From NCBI RefSeq assembly GCF_016918545.1, contig NZ_JAFFQC010000016.1:26960-90959 (forward strand): 64,000 nucleotides of DNA, given 5' to 3'. This document shows positions 1-8,479 of the stretch, in pieces. This DNA is from Desulfobulbus alkaliphilus. GTDB lineage: Bacteria > Desulfobacterota > Desulfobulbia > Desulfobulbales > Desulfobulbaceae. The number at the start of each line of letters is the position of its first letter. Position 1 is the first letter of the stretch. The notes beneath the pieces were generated by a model. That model had not been told where the DNA came from, made no database searches, and saw nothing but the letters and a program-made list of their open reading frames with translations. The position numbers and the translations under genes were made by a program.

Positions 1-317
1 CGTAACTGTACTCTCAATGCTCAATGCTGTACTGTCTCTCGATACGCTTTTCGGACAGTGCTGCGTAGAGCTTAAGTTTTTTTTTAAAAAAAGAAGTGGC
101 CTGAAATGGCGGCCTTTTTTTGAGGAAAGATTTTTTTGTCGGCGGTTCGTGCTTCATCGCACAAACCTGTGCGGGATCCGTGTGAGCAAAAGATACAATC
201 GTTTACCCGCCCTCGCGCCTGGGATGGATCTGTGGGGTGGGATGAATTGCCACGGGATGGATATGCAGAGACAAGAGCGCTCAGACCTGCTCCTGGACAA
301 AGGGCACGCCTGAATGC
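1..317. other. Intergenic region at the left edge
   Basis: No convincing coding region on either strand. For minus-strand transcription this is the sequence after fliW and before whatever lies off the left edge. In related gene orders that is often a flagellin gene, but this cannot be seen here. It holds a weak GGCC/GGCC hairpin next to T-runs (listed separately) and a short CGCAC/GTGCG hairpin near 155-170. I found no sigma-28 or sigma-54 box. Confidence 0.6.
86..121 (-). terminator. Weak candidate terminator after fliW
   Basis: Read on the minus strand, an A-run is followed by GGCC, a 9-nt loop, GGCC, five bases and then seven T. The GC stem is only 4 bp, extended by A:T pairing across a bulge, so this is a guess. 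It lies about 200 nt past the fliW stop. Confidence 0.3.
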
Positions 318-749
318 TTATTTTGTTTCGACCTTCGGCAGTGGCGTGCGGGTATCGTAGCAGGAGTCTTCCAGGATCACCTGCATGGCTCGGTTGGTTT
401 CCGGCGCATACAGGATGGGGCCGGAGAGGTTGAGGGTGATGTCCTTATTTTCCAAGACCGAGACAATGGCCAGCACAAAACAGGTGCCCTGGGGATCGAT
501 GCCCAGTTTCTCACGTTCTTTGTCGTCCGGCAGGACGACATAATCGAGGAAAAAGTTGGTCGGGTCGGTGACCACGAAGGCGAAGGCCGGATCATCAATG
601 GATTGAATCCAGAATAGGGGGCCTTGCTTTTTGTTGGGTATGACCAGGAAGCGTTTGAGCTGATCCAGACCGATCAGGCCATCAGGAAAATGAATCACAT
701 TGGACGGATCGTACTCCACTTCACCAAAACGGGTGTGTATGGTTTTCAT
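318..749 (-). CDS. fliW: Flagellar assembly factor FliW
   Basis: 143 residues, normal for FliW. The N-terminal pattern TRFGEVEYDPSNVIHFPDGL is typical of the family. FliW is a cytoplasmic protein that binds either newly made flagellin or CsrA and relieves CsrA repression of flagellin translation (known for the family). The ATG overlaps the csrA stop in an ATGA arrangement, so the two are translationally coupled, which matches their antagonistic roles. It is the last gene of the unit flgK-flgL-csrA-fliW. Confidence 0.95.
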   Translation of the reverse strand: MKTIHTRFGEVEYDPSNVIHFPDGLIGLDQLKRFLVIPNKKQGPLFWIQSIDDPAFAFVVTDPTNFFLDYVVLPDDKEREKLGIDPQGTCFVLAIVSVLENKDITLNLSGPILYAPETNRAMQVILEDSCYDTRTPLPKVETK

Positions 750-991
750 TTTTTTAAGGTCCTGTCTGCAAGCTTGTCACTGAGGATATCCAGGTCGGTC
801 ATGTTCCAGCCGGCCGCAGCGTCAATGTTTTCCTGGCGGATACGTTCAAAGACCTCTTGACGGTAGATCTTGGTGTCACGGGGCGCATCGATGCCTATGC
901 GGATGCCGCCACTTTTCATCTCAATGATTTTGATCGTGATATTGTCCCCGATGATAATACCTTCACCGGGTTTTCTGGTCAGCACCAGCAT
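746..991 (-). CDS. csrA: Carbon storage/translational regulator CsrA
   Basis: 81 residues starting MLVLTRKPGEGIIIGDNITI, the canonical CsrA/RsmA beginning. The C-terminal tail is longer than the roughly 61 residues of enterobacterial CsrA, as is usual where FliW is present. It binds GGA motifs in mRNA leaders; in FliW-containing bacteria the main target is flagellin mRNA. The start has an upstream AGGTG. The gene follows flgL by 176 nt and overlaps fliW by 4 nt. Confidence 0.96.
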   Translation of the reverse strand: MLVLTRKPGEGIIIGDNITIKIIEMKSGGIRIGIDAPRDTKIYRQEVFERIRQENIDAAAGWNMTDLDILSDKLADRTLKK

Positions 992-1167
992 ACGTACACC
1001 TGCTCAAAGTTCGGGACAACGATCCGGGATCGCAATGTCGAATAATCGGCATGCCGCGGAGGGTTCAATCCCCAACACAACGTCATTGGCCTGCGGAGTG
1101 GGAAAAATATTGGCCTACTATCCTGCAAACAGATGGAAAAGGCAAGCGTTTTGATTGGTTGGCTGGA

Positions 1168-2136
1168 TCAGAGATAATCGAGGATGGAGAGTCGGGAGAC
1201 CTTGGCCGTGACATTAAGCGCAGCCTGGAAAGCGGTTTCCTGCTGGACAATGGCGTTGAAGGTCTCGATGGCGTCGGCATCCTCATACCGGGACAGGATT
1301 TGTTTGAGGTCGATGCGCACTCCCTGCTGGTAGTCCATGGCGGTTGCCACCCGGTTGGCGAGATTACCGAGTTTGGAGCGGAGTCGGCGGTTCTGTTCCG
1401 CTGCCCCCTCCAGGTCGGCCATGCTCTGTTGCATGGCTGCCGGGTCATTGGTACGAATCGCTTCCTCGGCCCGGGTCAATTCGGCGAAAAGGTCGTAGCG
1501 ACCGGCCTCGATACTGTTGGGGTTGTTCGGGTCCCAGGTGGTGGTACCAAAAAAAAGTTCGTTGCCGGTGAGATTGACCTGGATCAGTTCGCCGGGGGTA
1601 ATCTCCAGGGAGGTGGCATTTTCATCGCCCTGATAAAAGACCGGCCAGGTGGTTGAGTCACCGGGATCGTAGAGGTCGGGATCATAGGCCGGGTTTTCAA
1701 CAAAGGGCCGGGTATCCTCGCGATAGCCGGCAAACAGGTGTTTCCCATCCACGGTACCGTTGGCGGCATCGAGCAGTTCCCGGCGCATTTGCACCAGTTC
1801 GTCGGCCAGGACGGTCCGGTCGGCATCGTTGAGCGAGCCGTTGATGGCATTGGTCATGATCTCCTTGGCCCGCTGCATGATGTTTTCCACATGGTTCAGG
1901 TGCCCATCGGTGGCCTGCATGGTATCCAGGGACTTGCCCATCGTTTCCAGATAACGGTCGACATTGGAGATCTGTTTGCGGGTATTGAGCACCGGGCGGA
2001 TCGAGGCCGGATTATCGGAGGGGACATTGAGTTTTTTGCCCGTGGCCCCGATGCGGCGTAGTTCTTCCAACTGGAGGGCCACATCATTGAGACGAGAGCC
2101 GAGCATTCTGTAAGTGGTTTCCTGGGTGGCTTTCAT
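1168..2136 (-). CDS. flgL: Flagellar hook-associated protein FlgL (HAP3)
   Basis: 322 residues. The N-terminus (MKATQETTYRMLGSRLND) and the GKKLNVPSDNPAS segment are the flagellin-like N-terminal D0/D1 helices. The C-terminal helix (ETFNAIVQQETAFQAALNV) completes the coiled bundle. FlgL is exported through the flagellar type III apparatus and forms the hook-filament junction outer ring. AGGTAAGAT lies just before the ATG. It starts 3 nt after the flgK stop, so the two are co-transcribed. Confidence 0.95.
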   Translation of the reverse strand: MKATQETTYRMLGSRLNDVALQLEELRRIGATGKKLNVPSDNPASIRPVLNTRKQISNVDRYLETMGKSLDTMQATDGHLNHVENIMQRAKEIMTNAINGSLNDADRTVLADELVQMRRELLDAANGTVDGKHLFAGYREDTRPFVENPAYDPDLYDPGDSTTWPVFYQGDENATSLEITPGELIQVNLTGNELFFGTTTWDPNNPNSIEAGRYDLFAELTRAEEAIRTNDPAAMQQSMADLEGAAEQNRRLRSKLGNLANRVATAMDYQQGVRIDLKQILSRYEDADAIETFNAIVQQETAFQAALNVTAKVSRLSILDYL

Positions 2137-2139
2137 ATC

Positions 2140-3552
2140 TTACCTCTTGAGCTGGAGCAGGGCATTCATCATTTCATCGACCGTGGCCAGAAATTTGGCC
2201 GAGGATTCAAAACCGCGCTGAAAGCGGATGAGGTCGATCATTTCCTCTTCCAGCGAAACCCCTGAGTAGCCATCACGCAGATTCTGCAGTTGGATGACGG
2301 CATCCTTGTTTCCGGTCAGCGCCAGTTTGTTCCGCGAGGCTTCGATGCCGACCGTGGCCACCATCTGACTGAAAAAACTGTCAAAGGTGTCGTTGGTTCC
2401 GGGTATTGCATGGGTCGTCTCCAGGCGGCCGATGGCCAGGGCGGTCTCGTTGTCGCCGGGAGCAGCGCTGTCCTGGCCGGCGGCGGCTACATACCGACCG
2501 TCCGTGAAGGCCATGGCCACATGGCGGGCAGCATTTTCCATCACCGGCGGGCCGGTCAGGTCGTTGAAAAAGAGCTGGCCGGTGGCCGGATTACCGCTGA
2601 CCGGATCAATGAACCAGCCGGTGGTGTGGACATCGTTGACCGCACTGGTCAACTCAACGGCCAGGGAGTCGAGGTCGCTGCGCAGATCGGCAATGAACAC
2701 ATCCCGCATCTCGAACATGCCCTTGAACCTGCCACCAAGGTTTTCAAGGTCCAGATCAATGGTATTGCCGGCGGCAACCAATTGCAGGTCGACATCGGAG
2801 CCGCTGGTCACGGTCTGGATGGACATGGCCATATTGCCCTGCACCAGGGGCAGGCCGCCGGGCAACATCACGGCGAGCATGCCGCGATTGTCGGTATAGG
2901 TCTTTACCCCCAGCATTTCGGAGAGATCCTGAACCAGGAGATCACGCTGATCGCGGGCCGCGTTGGCGGTCTGGCCGGATATTTCCACCAGGCTGATCCG
3001 CTGGTTGAGGTTGGCGATTTCCCCGACTTTTTCATTGAGGTATTCCACCTCGGAGATGATTTCGGTGTTCATGTTCCGGGTCACTGTGTCCAGTTCGTCG
3101 GTGAGGCCGCGAAAAGCGTCGCCCAGGAGTTTACCGCGCTGGACAACCACGTCCCGTTCCACCTGACCGCTGGGATTGGTGGTCAGTTCCTGCCAGGCAT
3201 CAAAAAATTTATCAATTTCGCCGGCAAGATTGTCGCCGGCGATACTGAAAATCCGTTCGAGTTGGGTCAGGGATCCGGAGCGGCCGGTTTCCGTGCCGAA
3301 TTCAATGGTTTTATCCTGGAGTTGCCGGTTGATGAACACACTGTAATCCCGGGTGACATTGGAGACCGTCACTCCCTGACCGATGAAGAAGTCACCGAAA
3401 TTGACCGCCGGGATCTGCGTCAGGTCGGCGCGTTGCCGCGAATACCCCTCGGTATTGACGTTGGCAACGTTGTTGCCGACAATCTCGATTGATTTCTGGT
3501 TGGTGAGCAGGCTGGTTCTGCCGGAATTGAGTGCGTTGAGCAGGCTGGTCAT
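2140..3552 (-). CDS. flgK: Flagellar hook-associated protein FlgK (HAP1)
   Basis: 470 residues. The N-terminal MTSLLNALNSGRTSLLTNQK followed by EIVGNNVANVNTEGYSRQ is the flagellar rod/hook signature. The C-terminus ends in the axial helix (EEMIDLIRFQRGFESSAKF). It is the first junction protein after the hook and is exported with the chaperone FlgN, encoded just upstream. About 120 nt upstream is a sigma-28-type promoter, as expected for a late flagellar gene. Confidence 0.95.
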   Translation of the reverse strand: MTSLLNALNSGRTSLLTNQKSIEIVGNNVANVNTEGYSRQRADLTQIPAVNFGDFFIGQGVTVSNVTRDYSVFINRQLQDKTIEFGTETGRSGSLTQLERIFSIAGDNLAGEIDKFFDAWQELTTNPSGQVERDVVVQRGKLLGDAFRGLTDELDTVTRNMNTEIISEVEYLNEKVGEIANLNQRISLVEISGQTANAARDQRDLLVQDLSEMLGVKTYTDNRGMLAVMLPGGLPLVQGNMAMSIQTVTSGSDVDLQLVAAGNTIDLDLENLGGRFKGMFEMRDVFIADLRSDLDSLAVELTSAVNDVHTTGWFIDPVSGNPATGQLFFNDLTGPPVMENAARHVAMAFTDGRYVAAAGQDSAAPGDNETALAIGRLETTHAIPGTNDTFDSFFSQMVATVGIEASRNKLALTGNKDAVIQLQNLRDGYSGVSLEEEMIDLIRFQRGFESSAKFLATVDEMMNALLQLKR

Positions 3553-3670
3553 GGGGGTACCGTATCCAATCCATGCCCCGAGCCGACGGAAAAGGCCGCG
3601 GGAGGGGCTTTGGTAGCTTACGTTTCCGGGCGGTGATCATGCGCACAGAGACGGTTTGTCAGGTACTGTT

Positions 3671-3698
3671 GTATCGGTTGAATCAGCGGTGGACTTTA
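3671..3698 (-). promoter_or_regulatory. Probable sigma-28 (FliA) promoter for flgK-flgL-csrA-fliW
   Basis: On the minus strand: TAAAGTCC, 12 nt, ACCGATAC, against the FliA consensus TAAAGTTT-N11-GCCGATAA (6/8 and 6/8). The 12-nt spacer equals that of the better box before the flgM unit, which supports both. The predicted start near 3665 gives a leader of about 110 nt to flgK. Confidence 0.5.
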
Positions 3699-3795
3699 GA
3701 AGGCTGGAGAAAAAAGAAGGCTGACTGCAAGGCAGGGACAAAAAACGAAGGGATCTGCCGCCAGGGGGAGAAGCCGGCAAAAGAGGGGAAGGGGA

Positions 3796-4158
3796 TCAGA
3801 TACGACCGGAGAGCAGGCGGCCATTGATGGCGTTGTTTTGTGAGACCCCCTGTTGGCTGTAGGTTACCGGCACAGTCTTGCGGCCGAAGAATTCCATGGT
3901 TTCCTGAATCCAGTTGAGGGAGGCACGAAAAAGGAATGCATTACGCCGATTCTCTTCTTGTATCTCACGGGCATAGGGCTCGTCGTCCGGGTGGAGACGG
4001 TCGACTTTGTTGAGCATACCGATGAGGGCTTCCTTGCGTATGACATCAGCGGCCATCGCTTCCAGATCCAGTGCCTTGGCATGCTCGCGTTCATCGCGGA
4101 TGGTATCGCGCAGTTGGCACAGCAGATCGCGGACGGTTTCACGGTCCATGGTTGTCAT
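3796..4158 (-). CDS. flgN: FlgN-like export chaperone
   Basis: 120 residues, mostly helical and charged, with a long N-terminal helix (RETVRDLLCQLRDTIRDERE) and a C-terminal tail ending GRLLSGRI. Size, helical character and position between flgM and flgK fit FlgN, the cytoplasmic chaperone for FlgK/FlgL. The ATG overlaps the flgM stop (ATGA). An alternative ATG three codons later has better spacing from AAGG. FlgN is poorly conserved in sequence, so the call relies partly on context. Confidence 0.75.
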   Translation of the reverse strand: MTTMDRETVRDLLCQLRDTIRDEREHAKALDLEAMAADVIRKEALIGMLNKVDRLHPDDEPYAREIQEENRRNAFLFRASLNWIQETMEFFGRKTVPVTYSQQGVSQNNAINGRLLSGRI

Positions 4159-4442
4159 CCTTCCACCAGAAATTTCATCAGGCTGGCGGCAACTTTGTTG
4201 AGGTCCGGTTGATACTGGCCACTGGCGACCTGCGCTTTGAGCGCCTGAACACGGGCAGCCCGTTCGGGGTCTTCCACCTTGGGCCCAGTCTGGGCAGCGG
4301 TCGCCCCCTGGAGGGCGGAGGAGAAACTGGGTCCCTCTTTCCCTTCGGTTTTGGTGGTTTTCTGCGTTTCACCGGGTCGGTGCACCTTGTTTGGTCCCCC
4401 GATCTGCCCCATTCCGTTAACTCCGAAAAAATTCACGGTCAT
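4155..4442 (-). CDS. flgM: Anti-sigma-28 factor FlgM
   Basis: 95 residues from the chosen ATG, with AGGTG six bases upstream. A GTG nine bases earlier is possible but has no ribosome site. The C-terminal half (ERAARVQALKAQVASGQYQ, then LNKVAASLMKFLVEG) is the FlgM sigma-binding region; the N-terminus is low-complexity as usual. FlgM holds FliA inactive until it is exported through the finished hook-basal body. It is coupled to flgN downstream and preceded by an unknown gene in the same sigma-28-driven unit. Confidence 0.9.
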   Translation of the reverse strand: MTVNFFGVNGMGQIGGPNKVHRPGETQKTTKTEGKEGPSFSSALQGATAAQTGPKVEDPERAARVQALKAQVASGQYQPDLNKVAASLMKFLVEG

Positions 4443-4467
4443 CACGTTCACCTGTCAGATAAATGTA

Positions 4468-5034
4468 TCAGGCCACAGCCTTGGATTCCGCCACCCAGGC
4501 ATCCAGTTTTTCCATCACCGCATCGTAGGTCTGGTAGGATATATCCGGCAACCAGTCACCAAAGGCTTTTTTTGCCTCGGCAAACCCTTTGTCGATTCCT
4601 TCCTTGATCGCTTCAATGCGAGATGGGTCCCCGCCGGCTGTGCCCACGGCAAATTGGAAAATCCGGTCGGAGGTCTGTTCCACACCAAAATATCCGTCGT
4701 CACTGATCAGTTCGCGAGCCTTTTCGGGCGTCAGCGCAGCGATGTCGATCTCTTTGTCGCCAATGGCGATCTTGGTGTGTATGCCTTGCTCTTGGAGCAG
4801 GTTGGCTACCAGGTTTTGCAGCATCCCGTATCGCGCCCTGTCAGCGGCGTGCAACTGGGCAGCGCCGGAATACGTGACAGTTGAGCTGGACTCGCTTCGC
4901 AGGTTGACCCGGTCTGATACATCGGGCCCTGGGCTACGTTCATTGCCCTTGGGGAGATGTTCAATCTCCATTCCCCTGTTATTCGGGTTGATCAGCGAGT
5001 TGGGAATCCGGTTGTGACTGATGCCTTGTACCAT
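4468..5034 (-). CDS. Uncharacterised protein in the flgM unit
   Basis: 188 residues, not recognised with confidence. No signal peptide or membrane segment. The N-terminus is low-complexity and polar; the C-terminal two thirds looks globular, with the segments ELISDDGYFGVEQTSDRIFQ and FGDWLPDISYQTYDAVMEKL. GGGAGG lies upstream of the ATG. It is the first gene after a strong sigma-28 promoter and is followed 25 nt later by flgM. A late flagellar role is therefore likely, but its function is unknown. Confidence 0.8.
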   Translation of the reverse strand: MVQGISHNRIPNSLINPNNRGMEIEHLPKGNERSPGPDVSDRVNLRSESSSTVTYSGAAQLHAADRARYGMLQNLVANLLQEQGIHTKIAIGDKEIDIAALTPEKARELISDDGYFGVEQTSDRIFQFAVGTAGGDPSRIEAIKEGIDKGFAEAKKAFGDWLPDISYQTYDAVMEKLDAWVAESKAVA

Positions 5035-5110
5035 GTTGTTCTGCCTCCCTGCAGTGTTTGCGGGGCCTTCCTGGCCCGGTTGAACAGGAGAAATTCTTTC
5101 CTGTTCTTTT

Positions 5111-5138
5111 CTATCGGCAGCGCGGCAAAGAAACTTTA
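5111..5138 (-). promoter_or_regulatory. Sigma-28 (FliA) promoter for the flgM unit
   Basis: On the minus strand: TAAAGTTT (8/8), 12 nt, GCCGATAG (7/8). This is an almost exact FliA promoter with the spacer one base longer than in enterobacteria. The predicted start is near 5104, about 70 nt before the unknown 188-residue gene. Autogenous FliA control of flgM is the expected wiring. Confidence 0.75.
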
Positions 5139-5198
5139 CCCTTCTTCTTGTTTTTTTTTACTTCTCGCCGAGATCCTGTTGCAGGACGCATGCGAGCA

Positions 5199-5513
5199 CT
5201 ACTTCAAAGGGGGCAGATGCTGTTCCATCTGCGTATACATCTGTTCGGCCAGGCCGGTACTCTGGTGATGGGCTATTTTGGTGGCGATTTCCATGTCGAG
5301 CATGTCCCGATAAAAATCCGTGGTGGTGTTCTCCTCGAATAGTTCACTTTCAGGAACGGTTTTTCGCATGGATTGAAACAAGGACTGAAGGAAGAGCGCT
5401 TCAAAATCCCGGCACGATTTTTTCAGTGATTCCCTGTCTCGCAAAGCATGGTTGATATCTGGTTCCCGAGAAACGGGAGGAAGCAGGATCATGGGGTCCA
5501 AGGTGGTTTTCAT
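5199..5513 (-). CDS. flgJ: Rod-binding protein FlgJ (N-terminal domain type)
   Basis: 104 residues from the chosen ATG; a GTG 51 nt further upstream is possible. The conserved rod-binding segment CRDFEALFLQSLFQSMRKT is followed by DFYRDMLDMEIATKIAHHQS. There is no C-terminal muramidase domain, so this is the short, rod-cap-only FlgJ usual outside enterobacteria. Another enzyme must open the peptidoglycan. It lies about 125 nt after flgI. Confidence 0.88.
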   Translation of the reverse strand: MKTTLDPMILLPPVSREPDINHALRDRESLKKSCRDFEALFLQSLFQSMRKTVPESELFEENTTTDFYRDMLDMEIATKIAHHQSTGLAEQMYTQMEQHLPPLK

Positions 5514-5639
5514 AAGCGCATTATTACCTGTGCAGAGTTGAACAAATGATGGGCAGGCGGCCACGGGTTGCCCATTTCCTTATGATTCCGAAGATTCGCA
5601 AAGAGAGCGCCTGCGGGGGCGGCCGTGTTTGCACCAAGC

Positions 5640-6755
5640 TTAAAGGATGACGAGTTCGCCGTGCAATGCCCCGGCTGCCTTGATAGCTTGAAAAATAGCG
5701 ATCAGGTCCCTGGGCGTGGCGCCGATGGCATTGAGGGCTTTGGCGATTTCACCGATATTGACCCCCATTTCCATGACCACCAGATTTCCCTCGTCCTCAA
5801 GCAAATCAATGGTTGTTGCCGGAGCGGCCACGGTGACACCGTCGCTGAGAGGGTCGGGCTGGGAAACCTCGATGGACTCGGAAATGACCAGATTGAGATT
5901 GCCATGGGAGACCGCCACGGTGGAAATGCGCACATTCTGCCCCATGACAATGGTCCCGGTTCGTTCATTGAGCACCACCCGCGCGGGCGTATCCGGTTCG
6001 ATTTCTATTCGTTCCAGGTCAGCGATAAAGGTGACCAGGTCCCCTGTGTAGGTCGGAGGTTTGCGGACGTGCACGGTTCGGGAATCTATTGAGCGGGCAG
6101 TTCCTTCTCCGAACGAGCCGTTAATGGCATCCGTCATCCGGGTGGCGGTGGTGAAGTCGGTTTCCCGCAGCTGAAAAAGCAGATCACCCGAGGGCGGCAG
6201 GGCATAGTTGACTGATCGTTCGACAATGGCGCCACCGGTGACCCGGGCGGCGGTGGGGAAATTTTGCTGCACTCTGGCCGCCCGTCCACCAAAGGCAATG
6301 CCCCCCACCGCCAGCGGTCCCTGGGCAACGGCATAGGTGATACCGTCCGGTCCTTTGAGGGGCGTCATCATCAGGGTGCCACCGGAGAGGCTGGACGCGT
6401 CGCCGATGGAGGAAACCATGATATCAATGGCCGACCCTGGACGGGCGAAGGGGGGCAAATCAGCGGTGACAATAACCGTGGCGACATTTCTGGTACGTAG
6501 CTGCCTGAGTAGGTCAGGAGTCAGACTCATCCCCACACGTTTGGTCATGTTGATAACGGCCTGTCTGGTAAAGACGGATCTTCTGATATCATCGCCGGTG
6601 CCGTTGAGGCCTATCACCAGTCCGTAGCCAATGAGGTGGTTGTCACGGACTCCTTCGATATCCGCCAGGTCTTTAATGCGGGTGGCATGGGCAAAGGGGC
6701 AAAGGACCAGAAAGAAAAGCAGAAAAACAGAGACTGGTATCAGGTTTCGCGGCAT
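5640..6755 (-). CDS. flgI: Flagellar P-ring protein FlgI
   Basis: 371 residues with a Sec signal peptide (hydrophobic core VFLLFFLVLCPFAHA), then the P-ring start RIKDLADIEGVRDNHLIGYG. The C-terminus (DLIAIFQAIKAAGALHGELV) is also conserved. It forms the periplasmic bushing around the rod in peptidoglycan, so its presence indicates a Gram-negative envelope. AGGAG precedes the ATG. It follows flgH by 29 nt. Confidence 0.97.
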   Translation of the reverse strand: MPRNLIPVSVFLLFFLVLCPFAHATRIKDLADIEGVRDNHLIGYGLVIGLNGTGDDIRRSVFTRQAVINMTKRVGMSLTPDLLRQLRTRNVATVIVTADLPPFARPGSAIDIMVSSIGDASSLSGGTLMMTPLKGPDGITYAVAQGPLAVGGIAFGGRAARVQQNFPTAARVTGGAIVERSVNYALPPSGDLLFQLRETDFTTATRMTDAINGSFGEGTARSIDSRTVHVRKPPTYTGDLVTFIADLERIEIEPDTPARVVLNERTGTIVMGQNVRISTVAVSHGNLNLVISESIEVSQPDPLSDGVTVAAPATTIDLLEDEGNLVVMEMGVNIGEIAKALNAIGATPRDLIAIFQAIKAAGALHGELVIL

Positions 6756-6784
6756 GATTGGGTGTCTCCTGGAGCAGCCCGTCT

Positions 6785-7522
6785 TCAGAAGGGCCAGGTA
6801 TTGTCGAAAATGCGCATCAGCCAGCCGGGTTTCTGTTTGTCGGAAACCGCCCCCTTACCGGTGTAGGCGATCTGCGCATTGAGAATATTGCCCGAATCTA
6901 TGGTGTTATCGGAATTGACATCAAAAGGACGAATAATGCCGGTCAGGTAGATGATCTGACTTTCATTGTTGACAGTCACCGACTTGCCCCCCTGGATTTT
7001 CAGGTTGCCGTTGGGGTAGACATCAATCACCTGCGTGGTGAGGGTCGCCACCAGATTTTCCGAGCGGGTGGTCTTGCCTCCTCCGGAAAAGGAATTGTTG
7101 AATGAAGCGTCCACCAGGGCACTCATGTCCAGGTTGGGATTTTTATCTTCAAGAATCCTTTCGTAGCCAAACAGGCTGGATATGCCGGCGCTCATTCCGG
7201 AGGAGCGATCGGTGGCCGTGCTGGCCTCCTTGGAAGCGCTGGCCTTCTCCTGAATGATAACCGTGACGATATCACCGATGCGACGGGCCTTGATGTCAGC
7301 CAGCAGGTTGCTTTCGTCATCAGTCCACAGTGAGCCAGGGGAGAGCCTTTGGGGAGCGGTCACCACGGGTTCGGTAAAAGGGTCGGGCAGGACGATGACT
7401 TCCTGAGCCTGGCGGGCGCAACTGCTCAGCAGGGTCAGGTTGAAGACCAGCAGGAATGTGATCCAGAATCTCTGGCGCTGGGTTGCCGCGGAACCTTGGT
7501 GGCGGTGAGGTGTATCGTGCAT
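6785..7522 (-). CDS. flgH: Flagellar L-ring lipoprotein FlgH
   Basis: 245 residues from the ATG two bases after the flgA stop, with GGAG eight bases upstream inside flgA. The N-terminus carries a lipoprotein signal with lipobox LLSSC. The body has the FlgH signature (DIKARRIGDIVTVIIQEKAS) and ends AYTGKGAVSDKQKPGWLMRI. It forms the outer-membrane L ring. Confidence 0.96.
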   Translation of the reverse strand: MHDTPHRHQGSAATQRQRFWITFLLVFNLTLLSSCARQAQEVIVLPDPFTEPVVTAPQRLSPGSLWTDDESNLLADIKARRIGDIVTVIIQEKASASKEASTATDRSSGMSAGISSLFGYERILEDKNPNLDMSALVDASFNNSFSGGGKTTRSENLVATLTTQVIDVYPNGNLKIQGGKSVTVNNESQIIYLTGIIRPFDVNSDNTIDSGNILNAQIAYTGKGAVSDKQKPGWLMRIFDNTWPF

Positions 7523-7524
7523 GA

Positions 7525-8475
7525 CTAAAACTCCACGGAAACCATGCCTGGTCCGTCGACCCGGCAATGAATCAGTTTGTTGGAGGCGATATTGCGAACC
7601 CGAATTTGTTCGCCCAGGCCGCCGTCATCCCTGGCGATACCACTGGTGGATATGTACAGACTCCCTTTACGGGCATGAATTTTGACCATCTCTCCTTCCT
7701 TGACAACGGGCGGCACGGTGATGTGGACCTCTTCGATGACCCTGCCGGCATTGACGGTCCGTGTCATCTGCATGCCGACAATCTCCTCCTTGTCGAGAAT
7801 CGGGCGATCCGGCCTGGAGAGTACCTGCCGTTCCATGGTGATATTGTCCTTGGTAATCAGGTCGCCCCGGTGGAGGGTGGTGACGGCGGTGGGAACTTCC
7901 GCGATAACCTCCAATCGGCCGCTGATGATGCAGTTGCCCGCGGGTGCACCGTCCACGGTGAAAAAGATGGAAAAGCTTGTGCTGTTGATGATGCCGGGTC
8001 GGGAGGGAGTCACCGACCAGTTGATTTCGCCCCAGGGAAGGACCAATTCCTCGGGGGCCCGCAACGGGGTGAAGCGGATTTCTCCCCTGGGCAGTCTGTG
8101 GGCGTTTTCAAGGAGATACTCGCCGATGATTTCCCCCATTTTGTCGTGATCGACACGGAATCCCCTGCGGTGAACCAGAATGGATTCACTGCCCATCCAT
8201 TCGACTTCGGCGACCTCCGCGCGATTGCGTAGAGACGTGATGACCGAGGCCGTGTGGACTCGTCTGGTCCCTCCCGGAGCCGGCGCCGAGGCCACCGGCA
8301 GGGCGCCGATGGCCTCGGCGCCGGCCTCGGGAACGATGGCGGCAATATCCGCCAGCACGATTCTGTTTCCGGTCACCACGGCTTCGCTCTGGAAATGAAC
8401 CGATACTCGGGCCGCGGCCGGAGCAGCAGTGATCAGAAGGCAGGGAAGGAGAACAAACAGGAACAGGTTCTTCAC
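7525..8475 (-). CDS. flgA: P-ring assembly chaperone FlgA
   Basis: 316 residues, GTG start, with a Sec signal peptide (FLFVLLPCLLITAAPAAA). The C-terminal half is the SAF-type domain (LHRGDLITKDNITMERQVL, then GMQMTRTVNAGRVIEEVHIT). FlgA is a periplasmic chaperone for FlgI. It sits between flgG (4 nt) and flgH (2 nt). Confidence 0.93.
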   Translation of the reverse strand: MKNLFLFVLLPCLLITAAPAAARVSVHFQSEAVVTGNRIVLADIAAIVPEAGAEAIGALPVASAPAPGGTRRVHTASVITSLRNRAEVAEVEWMGSESILVHRRGFRVDHDKMGEIIGEYLLENAHRLPRGEIRFTPLRAPEELVLPWGEINWSVTPSRPGIINSTSFSIFFTVDGAPAGNCIISGRLEVIAEVPTAVTTLHRGDLITKDNITMERQVLSRPDRPILDKEEIVGMQMTRTVNAGRVIEEVHITVPPVVKEGEMVKIHARKGSLYISTSGIARDDGGLGEQIRVRNIASNKLIHCRVDGPGMVSVEF

Positions 8476-8479
8476 GGTA

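Noticed and set aside
1021..1060. Sigma-28 promoter before csrA
   Set aside because: A GCCGATTA-like -10 exists on the minus strand, but no TAAA-type -35 lies at 11 or 12 nt.
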